DNA of 64,000 nucleotides from Symsagittifera roscoffensis (Eukaryota; Xenacoelomorpha; Acoela; Convolutidae). This document shows positions 1-10,400 of the stretch, piece by piece (within the stretch, counting starts at the first letter, position 1; each line of letters begins with the position of its first letter). The stretch is from positions 39,455,223 through 39,519,222 of the forward strand of contig NC_087066.1 in NCBI RefSeq assembly GCF_963678635.1, in the 5' to 3' direction. Below the pieces are notes generated by a model. It did no database searches. It was given only the letters and a program-made list of their open reading frames with translations, and was not told the origin of the DNA. The position numbers and the translations under genes are program-made.

Positions 1-176
1 TCGCCAGGTTAATTATGAAAAAAGTGCAGAGTTAACTTTAACTATCGCTCGAGGTTAAGTAATGCTCTAAGTACAGTAAAACTAAGTTCAGTTCTCTAAT
101 TTTATCATTTCAAATGGCATTCCATGCCTAGCGCGGAAAAGAACCACAGCCAATGAATCAGACTGAGGCGTCGGCG
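1..176. other. ISCU 3' flank
   Basis: Short AT-rich stretch downstream of the ISCU stop codon on the minus strand. It should contain the 3' UTR and cleavage site. No canonical AATAAA is seen on the minus strand; the closest is a weak GATAAA (plus-strand tttatc at 101-106). No coding sequence is recognised. Confidence 0.4.
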
Positions 177-644
177 TCACTGACTGGCGCTGTTTTTCTG
201 TTTCTTCAGTTTGTAGTCATTTATCGCCGCTTTAATAGCGTCTTCAGCCAGCATTGAGCAATGCAGCTTCACAGGTGGAAGATTCAACTCATTTGCAATC
301 TGCTGATTTTTGATCATAGCCGCATCGTCGATCTTCTTGCCTTTGATCATCTCAGTTGCCAGAGAACTGGACGCGATCGCCGATCCACACCCGAATGTTT
401 TGAACTTGGCGTCCACGATGTTTCCTTTATCGTCCACCTTGACTTGGAGCTTCATGACGTCACCGCAAGCTGGAGCTCCCACCAGCCCAGTTCCGACATC
501 GTCGTCATTCTTGTCCATGGATCCGACATTTCTCGGGTTCTCGTAGTGGTCGATCACTTTAGGGTGGTAGGCGGCCACTTGGGACACCTGGTTAGCACCG
601 CTTCTCAGAAGTACAGGAAGAGATCGTCGCACAAGGAATGCCAT
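177..644 (-). CDS. ISCU: ISCU, mitochondrial iron-sulfur cluster assembly scaffold
   Basis: Complete 155-aa ORF of the IscU/ISCU family. The protein is the scaffold on which NFS1-ISD11-ACP, frataxin and ferredoxin build [2Fe-2S] clusters in the mitochondrial matrix; the HSPA9/HSC20 chaperones then take the cluster away. Seen here: a basic, hydroxyl-rich N-terminus without acidic residues (about residues 1-25, a likely targeting peptide); Y26 at the start of the conserved YHPKVIDHYENPRN stretch; cluster ligands C60, D62, C86, H128 and C129; the chaperone motif LPPVK at 122-126; and M131 after C129-S130, the eukaryotic-type residue at the position linked in yeast to frataxin dependence. Length is close to human ISCU. 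The coding region has no intron, unlike vertebrate ISCU, so it could be a retrocopy, but it is intact and has no visible poly(A) scar. The ATG at 642-644 is the first Met in frame and precedes a plausible presequence. Confidence 0.96.
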   Translation of the reverse strand: MAFLVRRSLPVLLRSGANQVSQVAAYHPKVIDHYENPRNVGSMDKNDDDVGTGLVGAPACGDVMKLQVKVDDKGNIVDAKFKTFGCGSAIASSSLATEMIKGKKIDDAAMIKNQQIANELNLPPVKLHCSMLAEDAIKAAINDYKLKKQKNSASQ

Positions 645-655
645 AATTGTTCTGA
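645..655 (-). promoter_or_regulatory. 3' splice acceptor 7 nt before the ISCU ATG
   Basis: On the minus strand the sequence tttttatcattttcag ends at 652, seven bases before the ISCU ATG. It is a textbook pyrimidine-rich acceptor. A candidate donor (tctag|gtaatt, GT at 747-746) would give a 96-bp intron in the 5' UTR. Without a used donor, the acceptor could take a spliced leader instead. Seen: the motif. Inferred: its use. Confidence 0.55.
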
Positions 656-1069
656 AAATGATAAAAATGACAAAAGCGTCCGTAATAATAGCATGTATTT
701 TTTCCAGAACATTTTTTCAGACACGCATCCAGCCCTAAAGAAATTACCTAGACAAAGTTTGAAGGGAACTACTTGCTGCGCAAAGCGAGACAGAAGAAAA
801 AGCTTTTAGTTAATGTTTCGTCAAGAGAGGAAAACCAATTAAGTTGACATCAGAACTAGAAAAAAAATCAGTGAATAATGGTTAAATTCAACACTTTAAG
901 TCTCAATAGATTACGCTACTTCACAACAACTAATAGCGAAAGAGAACGCTGACAAGTTTCAATCAATAAATAGTATCTCCTTCCAAATTTTCCTGACATT
1001 TAAAATTCCAGTTAAGATCATAAAACATTTTACAATTAAACAAAATTAAGTTTGTAATGGTTGGGTATC

Positions 1070-1199
1070 TACTTAACAATTTTTTCCACCCTGTTACTTT
1101 TGATGAGAGATGACAAGAAAATCGGATCTTTTTAAACAATCTTGTGAAGGCTGTTTGATTTACTAATCGTCGCCACCAGGATAGATAACTTGTTAAGTA
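1070..1199. mobile_element. MITE-like element, 10-bp terminal inverted repeats
   Basis: TACTTAACAA at 1070-1079 and its exact reverse complement TTGTTAAGTA at 1190-1199 bound a 130-bp segment with no coding capacity. The same end sequence recurs several times at 2521-2720. The family is not recognised; no clear target-site duplication was identified. Confidence 0.45.
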
Positions 1200-1255
1200 T
1201 ATATTTGTACTAAATCAGATGTAAAGTCTTGTTTTTGATCTAGAATTTCCAACAA

Positions 1256-1453
1256 TCACTGCATCGTAGCGAGACTGGCCGAATCTGGGTAGGAAAGTTC
1301 ACCGGTTGTGACGTCATCGATTCTCGGGTATTTCACTCCTCGGTCATCTAGAGAGTTCTGAGCCCAGTCTAGAATTTGCACGGCTTTCGCTAGTTTAGAG
1401 CTCGGCTCTCTGTCTTGTGCGATCAAAATTGCACTGTTCACGTCCTCGGCCAG
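1256..1453 (-). CDS. GID8: GID8 last coding exon
   Basis: 198 bp, 65 codons plus TGA. Acceptor tcttttcag|CTGGCC at 1454/1453. Encodes the C-terminal CRA segment with KLAKAVQILDWAQN and VKYPRI, matching the end of animal GID8 at the expected place. Phase 0 entry. Confidence 0.92.
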   Translation of the reverse strand: MAEDVNSAILIAQDREPSSKLAKAVQILDWAQNSLDDRGVKYPRIDDVTTGELSYPDSASLATMQ

Positions 1454-4400
1454 CTGAAAAGAGATCCTTTTCACGAGAGAAAAAAACGCACGACCAGAAG
1501 GTGCGAACAATGTTCATTTCATTCACAATCACTTGAAAAAAAATTAAGAACATAATTTCTGAGCCAGGACCAATTGCTTTGCCGATTTTCATTTATGCTC
1601 AAAATAATTTATTGTAATTATGTTATTTTCGACTATGGACGCAAGCACAATGCTCACAAAGAGTTTGAAAGGGCATCACAATTTTTCAACTAATCACCAC
1701 CTGTCGAGGTAAAAATTGGAGTGGATCATATGAATAAATAAACACCTTGAGCCTCTTTGATTCCGAGAGAAAGTCTTTGACGGGACAGGAGTCGAAGTCA
1801 TCAAAACAGAGCAGCATGAGAGTCTTCTCCGTGGCCTGGCGCTTGTTCGCGTCGTCGCCGTGCTCTGACAAATATGTCTGAGCAAAAGTCAAAGCCCCTT
1901 CTTTGTCCCCACGTCTGATCAACTCAATCACGTGCTGTTGCTGAAACAATTCAAATTCCACACCTCAAATTAGATTTTACAAAGGCTCGCTTCTGATTGG
2001 CTGAGCCTTGTGGCGCTGATGGTGCCCAACCAGCAACCATATGATTGTCTGTTTCAAATCGCACGCTCGCTGCAATTTGCACGGTGAGTTGCAAATTGCA
2101 AAGTGAGACTAAATAATTAACCTCCGGGTTACGGCATTCGGGCTCTTTTCCATGCCCTTGTTTGATTTTTCTGAAATTCACGGAAGAAAGTCTATTAAAA
2201 ATGACTTTTCATGTTATAAACTGCATTAAAAGATGTCAGTGTGAGCAGGTGAACAAATTTTTACAATACTTCTTATATGCAAAATGCAGTGTGAACACTC
2301 TTTGAACCGCTTTATCTCGAGAAGAGGGTGAGGAACTGGAAAAGTGCCGTCATCCGGGCTGGTTGACTAAAAAGTATACAATAAACTCAGAATCAAGCTA
2401 ACTTCCTCCCCGTAAGCGGAATTGGGGGAGGCTTTTAACTCAGACCATAATTTTCTTAATTCAATGCAACACGGTAAGCGTTTCAAGAAGATCTTTCAAA
2501 AGGCATTATCAGAATCAACGGATCTACTTAACAATTCCCCCCTCCCCTTCTAAGAAAGGTGGGAGATTGTTAAGTAGATTAAAACAGTCGAATTTTCGAC
2601 CAATCAGAAAGCAACGAGATTAGAATTTGCAATAAAAAGCTCTGACGTAATTTACCGTATTTATTCATAGGGGGCAGATTGTTAAGAAGATACCATGGTG
2701 GGGGGATTTAAGTAGATCCGAATCCACTGAAGTTTTCAAAATACTTCTCTGGATAGAATTTTCAATGTGAAAAGAGACTCTCAACATTTTCAGTAATAGA
2801 CATAAATAAATTTTGAGCGTCAAGTATTGATTGACTTACAAGGTCGTAGATCAAGACCAAATTTTATTGGAATTCGGTTATTTTAATTCTAGGGACATTG
2901 TTTCAGTACATTTCACTCCATGAAAATCACAGATGGCTATAAGAGCAGTAAAAGAGCATAAAAGCCTGCTTTTTAGTCCAAAAACCAGTCTCAGAAGATC
3001 AGTGACGTAAACCATGTGACGCGTTTTATGTCGTATAGTTGGAAACTAATACCGGCTTATGAGGAACTAAATCTACAGACCCACATTCCAAGTGAGTTAA
3101 TGCATCATTTATCACAAATCATTTATTGTACTTTAATCATTTAATAGTTCTCTGGGTGTCATTTGAAATCGAAAGGTCAGGTTGCCGAAATTATCAAGCG
3201 TGTCAGTTTGCCGAGAGTTAGAATATTCTCCGATTTAACTGGCTGCATCCTTGGAAGCATTGCTGCTCGTGAAAAACCTTATGTTGGCTCTCAAATGTTT
3301 TGTAAAATGAAGTGTAGGAAGTTAAAAATTACCTTCTAGAATATTATCTTGTTTATCTGATTACCTTTTTTTGATCTGATGACAATAATTAAAGAGATTA
3401 CGATTAAAAAATTTCTCGCATTTTTGGCAAACTGACACTCCGACTTCGTTCACCTTCACCATTCTCTAGTCACTATTATCAAAACTCAGCAGAATATCTA
3501 TTTTGGGCATAACTATTTAAATTTAACAAAAAAAAAACAATTCACTGCCGTCTATTTGGTTCCACCAAGCGATTTGTTGAATGTAACTCACTTTTATTAG
3601 GCAATCATCAAACAAAACAGGCTGAGGGATTTTAAAAACTAATTAAACAACTCACTTTCAGTTGAAAATTGATTTCTGCGTTTTCGTCTAATAGATCAGA
3701 GTTTAAATCATTGATGAGTTTCATAGCTCCTATGATGTCGCCTGAAATAGCAAACTTCGAAATAACCATATGCCTATTGATCATCTTAATAGCTTAAAAC
3801 AAGTAGTTCAAAACTTTAACTCTTTAATATTAATTATCAAAACAGACCCTTGCAGTTTATACTTGAAACTCTAGAATCATGTTCGGTCTCTTTTTTAAGA
3901 AAATTTTCTCAGAGCTTAACATCAGTTTTTATTGTGATGCTGTTTGAAACAATTAGCTTTTTTCCGGTTCATTTGAAGAATTAAAAATGCTTCAACTGTG
4001 TTGCTTTTTATACTATTCGAATGTCAAGCACATGCTACCACAAAGTCAAAGCTGCAAAGACGCTCCAAAAGTCGCTAAATGAGACTTTGAAAAGAAGTTT
4101 TCCTGGAGTAAAACTCAATTTGTAGGGCTAGGCTACCGCAGACGAGCAAAATCGTGCATAAAAACTGGTATCTAAAAAAACTCATCGCTTAACATCACGT
4201 CTTACTTGAAAATTTTCAAAGTATTTACGTTTCTAAGTGATTGTATATATTTCGAAATTGTTTCATTTCCATCCGGATCAAAAACTAGCGCTTGAAGCAT
4301 GACACGAATGAAATTATAAATTAAGACACAAGCCAAAGAACACTTCGCAAAACCTTTCTGAAAACAAATTGAGAGGTCAAGCAAAACTCAATTTAAGAGA

Positions 4401-7400
4401 AACAGCCAAGCGTTGCTTTCTGCTACTTATCAAACAAAAACAAAATGACAAGAGTATCCTATCACAGCGCCAGTAGCACACAAAAATCTAGCTGACCAAT
4501 ATAAAAAAAGGCTACAATTTTTGTCCGGTTTTTCTTTTCTGTCGCTTTTTTAGCGTGATTTGATGCTACGGCTCTTTTTCTATCGCCACCACCTCCTCAC
4601 AAACACACACTTCGCACGAACATCAATTTTATGGTGTAACTAGTAGTTTTACAGGATTAAGTATGGAGATCAATAATGTTTGTTATGGCCTAGTTATGCG
4701 AAACAATCGGAGAACGGGAACAACAACAGCTTGTAAAATTTCGCAGGTGCAGGAAGGAAAAAGAGCCGATGCAACAAACGGGACAAAAACTTAAGAAGAA
4801 ATAGTTAACATAGAGGCCAAGCTGCGCTTCGCAAAACTAAGCGAGAACACGACCAAAAAGCAGCTCTATCAAGTGAGATAAGAAAAATAGAAATAAGCCT
4901 CGAATTAGCAAAAAAACTCGTCGACGTTAAGATTCGAATCTGCGACCTACTGCAATCAAGAGATTTTGAGTCTCACGCAGTATCCCCTTAGCCACGCAAG
5001 CTTAACAACCGACAAACACTAGTCACGAATGAAGTAGCTACATATGCTAAATTGTCAAGTCAATTCAGTGAAAGTGGCACGAAATACAATTTTGCAAGTA
5101 ATAATTTGGAATATTGCAAACTGAAAGCATCCACACTAACTTTGCATGTAACAAATCGTAAAGCATAAAGCCATATTATGTATGAATTATACATTTAAAA
5201 AAAATTGCGAGATATATTGATTTGGAAATGCGAGACCTGAGTTTTTATTGTGATGCTGTTTGAAACAAATAGCTTTTTTCGGTTCATTTGAAGAATTAAA
5301 AATGCTTCAAATGTGTTGCTTTTTATACTATTCGAATGTCAAAGCACATGCTATCACAAAGCTCTAAAGGTGCCCCAAAATTGGCACCAATATTTGTGAC
5401 ATTGGTTGGAAAAAAAGCAGGTTCGTACTGATACACTAGCTTCGCAAGCGTTATTAGGCGTTATATACTTCATGTGGATTTGAAAAATGAGTAATAAAAT
5501 AAAAGAAATTGAATATCTTTCAAAAATTTTATTGCCAAAGAGGCGCTAAATGAGACTTCGAAAAGAACTTTTACTGGAGTAAAACTAACTTTGTAGGTCT
5601 ACCGCAGGTGAGCAAAATCGTGCATAAAAACTGGTACCCTAAGACTGCAAAAAGAATTGCGCGAAAAAGCCTTAAATACGTTTAATTGCGCGAAAAACCT
5701 TGAATACGTTTGATTGCGCTAATAAAACCATGGGCCTTAGTTGCATCCCAAACTTCAAGAGTCGTCAAAAATAATTTGATAAATGAAAAAAGGGAAAACT
5801 CGAAAAACGATTAAATTCAATCGGAAAAAAAAACATTCATTTAACGCCACCGAAACGTGAAAAATATAAGCAATTTTTTTAGGAATTCAAACTTCGGCTA
5901 GATTGCAAAAACAGCATGAAGAATCCAAAACACTAAAAGGATCAGGAAAAACTTCTGAATATAACAAACGGTTTTGAAGAACTTTTAGAAAACAAATCCC
6001 GTAAAAGCGAATCGCATTAGTAGAAACGAGAAATTATCACCAAATTGATACGCTACGCCGCCAACAGTACACTTAAAAATTTTGTAGATCAAAAAAATAA
6101 TCGCTTATGGTTTCAAAGAAATTTTCGACACAGGCGAAGCTTTAATTCGCAAACACTAGCAGAACACTACAAACATCAGCTCTAGAAAAAGCTATAAAAA
6201 AGAAATCTCGAATTAGCGAATATTCGGCTAGGTCTAAGATTCGATCTACTGCAATCAAGGATTTGAAGTTTTAGGCACTGACCACTCAGCCACGCACGCT
6301 TAACCACCGACAAAGACTAGTCACGAATAAAGCAGCTACATATGCTAATAAACTGCCAATACGCTTCAGCAAAAGTGGCACCAAATGAAAATAGACACAA
6401 TTTTGCAAGTAATAAAATAACGAACTGAAGGCATCCACTCTAACTTTGCATGTAACAAATCGCAAAGCACAAAGCCACATAATGTATAAATTATGCATTT
6501 AAAAAAATGCAAGATATATTGAGTTAACAATAATAAAAACTTCAAAAATTTTCTAATTCAATATATCTTGCATTTTTTTTATACGTAGTGTGGCTTTGAG
6601 CTTTGCGATTTGTTACATGCAAAAATAGTGTGGATGCCTTCAGTGGTTTGAAACAAATAGCTTTTTTTTCGGTTCATTTGATTAGTTTAAAATGCATCAA
6701 CTTTGTCAACTTATTATGATTCGAACTTATTATGATTGAAAGCACATGCTGTCAAAAATCTGTAAAAGCGCCCGAAAAGTGGCACCAATATTTGCGACTT
6801 AGTTAAGAAAAAAAGAAGATTCTTAATAATACACTGAGCTGAGACTAGTGTAAACACTAAGCTGAAACTAGTTTAAACACAATTAATTAACACCTGAATT
6901 GTGAATTCAAGAGTGTGAGCTTAAACGCTTTAGAGACAGACTTGAAAAAAAAACATTAACTGTAGAGTCAAAAAGAATCATGTCACATTATCAAGAGCTG
7001 TTGCAAATTATTTCCTTTTAGCAAAAACTGTTCAAATGAACATTTTGTAGTTGTATAACAAATAAAATACAAAGAGGCGAAGCTGCACTTCACGTACAGG
7101 CGAGAAAACGGCAAGAAGGATTCTTAGAATGCAAAGACAAGAGAAAAAGAAAGAAAAGGCAACCATACTGCTCTTACTAGGGCGAAGCCATGAATGTTCA
7201 GAATGCCTTCTAACGTCCAGCGTTTAGTTGAAAAAAAAACTTCAACCCACAGGTTATACAAAGCATAAAGTCATATTTTTGCGCAGATAGCCTAGTATTC
7301 AGTAGACCAAATAGCATGCCTCAATTCAATTTGGAACGGTTTCTAAGACGGGTCATGTAGCACGAAATATATCCCGCGTTAATTATAACAAATTGGCTAT

Positions 7401-10400
7401 CTCTCAAGCCTTTAACTCAGCACAAAAAGATCACGAGATTATGCGTCTTTTTAAATTTTAGCGCAGTACATTAATACCACATGGCTGATACAAAAAAATA
7501 TATGTCAAAAATTGCTACTTAAAAGTCAATTTGTCTGTAAAAAAACCACCAAGGGCGCGAGGCAAAGTCAGGGTTCTTGGCTTTTTGCTGTTTGCACCGG
7601 GTCAGTGACTGTTTGACATCAGTATACTTTTTGCCACTTCTCTCTTTCGAAGCTCCCTCCTGGAATAAAAACCTGACGCACTGCTCACTAATCACGCAAG
7701 GTTTCAAACAAATAGCAAATTTTTAACTACCGAACAAACACAAGAAAACTTGACGACAGAATCTCAATTAAAAAGTTGTCTGTAAGGCTGTTTCGCTCAA
7801 ACCCTGCGGGAAAGCGAAACAGCCTGATTAAAAAAATTTAAATTCAATCGTTTGAAAAGACATTGCAGATCATTTTATTTAAAAAATTTCAACAAGTTGA
7901 AATCGATCAAAGTAAAAATGTGCAAAAACCTTTAACAGGCTGATCTGGGACTCGAACTGGCTCCTCTTGCGTATTGGTCAATTGTATTACCCCTTTACTA
8001 TCAGTTACTGGTATAGCCACAGCTAAAGGCAGTGAAAACAAGATAAGAGATATATTATGAATGGATTTAAAATCGTTAAAATAACAGAGAGTGAAACGGA
8101 AACAATCAATTTCTATAAATCCAACGGAGCAGCCTCCAAACTGGTCCTCTTCATAACAATTAATAAAACAAGTGATACTGCTGAAAACCGCAGGTGTTTA
8201 TCTTTTTTTTAGTTCGGGAGTTTGAAAAATAGGTTTGGTATTTAAAAAAAACAAAGAACTTTTTCTGCCGGATGGAGATTTGAACCTGATGTCTCAGTTT
8301 GAGAGTGCACGACATCTACATTCGACCATCGAATTTTTGTAACAGCATAAAAAATTTAACTTATTCTATTCTTCTGAATAGGCTAGTTGAGAAAAAAAGT
8401 TAACAATTTTTTTGTCTCCGATCAGCATTTGAACCTGGTTATCCGGCGTGTGGGACTAAAACATATACGCACGACTATGGTGGAAGTTAAAAACTAAACA
8501 AAAAAAATATCAAAAATCAATCCACTTTACCTTTCATTCCCGGAAAAAAGTGGATTTTCTCCCAGGGACTTAGGACTTTTCCCTAGCTTGGGCTCACAAG
8601 CACCATGAACAGAACCGCATCGAAAAACTATAGTTTTAATCACCTAAGGTCTTCATCACCGATTTCTCCTCGTAGAGCCAACTTTTAAACTGTGATGAAG
8701 ACCGCTTGTTGCTCGGAGAATGTTATGTGCTCGCGCTTGCTTCGCAAGCGGCTCGCATTGCCCTTGTGGCGAAAAAACGCCAACCACCGAGCACAAATAT
8801 TCCGTCAAAACAAAAAGATATCTTGGAGAACAAAAAAAATCTACGCTCTAGAATCTATGTCTCAAATGCGCCATGTAGATAGTCACACTTAGAAAATGAA
8901 CGACTGTTGCGGAAGAAAAAGCGTTATTTAATGTCAAAAAATAACTACACTGATTTCTCAGCGTAACTAAGAAAATTACCGCTTATTAGGCTATATTCCT
9001 TCTACCAACTCTCCTAATTGATACCAAACTTTTTGAGAAAAGTAAAACACTTTTCAGAAAAAACTAAAACTTGACTTTTCCTAAACCGATAAGATTTTCT
9101 TTACTAAAGGGGGAAGCCTCTAGTGCAAGTCAGATTCCCAAAATATATTCTTTCGCAGAGTTGGCAGAGTAAATAATTTAAAAAAAAAAACAGTCAAAAT
9201 GTACTTTTGTTTGGTTTATTTCAATTTCTCTACCAAAATTAGGGAGTAGCGACCGTTTACAGCAGGAAAAATTGGCAAAAAACCCTATTCGATTGAACCC
9301 TTAGCCTCAGATTTGACAGCGTATATCAAGAAAACTGAAAAGAGTCTCAAAACATGCACTTATAAATTCCATGCTGGTTTCTCTATTTATTCTCTATAAA
9401 TTATTCGATGAAGATCCCTGCATTCTTTTCTTTCGGTTGAGTCATTGATCACAGATTTGGTAGGGTATGCCAAGAAAGAGAGTTTTTTGCAGAGTGGCAA
9501 AAGGTCCAAAAAATCAATGCCCATACTTTTTTTTCAAAAATAAAAGCGAAGCTGTTATTTATGCAGAGAAAATTTCTGCCACCTGTTCTATTGATTATTT
9601 ATCAATCTCGTAATTGACAAGGTAGTTCAAAAAATATTTCAAAAATTGAATACCTTATAGTCCATAATTTTTTCTACAACAAAAAAGATTTTGCGGTTTA
9701 TTCAGCAGAGCCCCATAACACGTGCTATAAACATTTAATCTCATATTTGAAAGAGCAGAAAAAAGAACATAGCAAAAACAGGACCAAAACATGTCAAACT
9801 GAAATTTTTGAAGGCCCTAGAATGTGAGAAAAAAAGACAAGCGTAATATGCAGACACTCAGTGACGTAGCCGGTTTTTCCGTTGCGACATTGGAACAAAT
9901 TAGCATAAAAATTGTTGAAGTTGTTTTCGAGTAGAACTAAAACTTCCAAAGCGTCTCAAAAAAATCAAGTCCATTAAGTTTTCATAAGAGCCCATTTTTT
10001 TAAACAGGAGCCTGTCACTAACTAAGCTTAATTGAAAAATGCCAGTAGAACTATTGAATACACGATAAACAGAAACAGCATAAGTGAACACTGCAACTGA
10101 AAACATATTGGCGACTTCGGTAGGAAAAAAGTGGACATCGTAGTACGACACCACGCTCTGCTTGTGTAAACAGTATGTTCTCAACCTAAAAAAGTTGCCG
10201 GTTGTAAAAATAAAAGTTTTCCAAAACTTATGAAAATTTGCTTAGTTGTTTTTGTCTCGTTTGGCTGCTGATCAACCTACATGATCTTTTTCCAAATCAA
10301 CTACAAAAAATTTACAGATATACCCATATTGACCAAATCTATTTTTCAATTTTAACTTGTATACTCTCCTCAAATTGCATACTCTCCTCAATATCGCGCT

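Larger units (their letters stand above)
645..1255. other. GID8-ISCU intergenic region
   Basis: About 611 bp between the GID8 stop and the ISCU ATG, both on the minus strand. It should hold the GID8 3' UTR and the ISCU promoter or 5' leader. A small inverted-repeat element sits at 1070-1199. No conserved ORF and no clear AATAAA on the minus strand were found by eye. Confidence 0.5.

Noticed and set aside
261-809. Plus-strand open frames overlapping ISCU (182 aa and 78 aa)
   Set aside because: They are antisense shadows of the ISCU coding region and show no known domain.
4926-5006. Functional tRNA-Leu(CAA) gene
   Set aside because: The T stem does not pair and collides with the acceptor stem; the flanks belong to a dispersed repeat.
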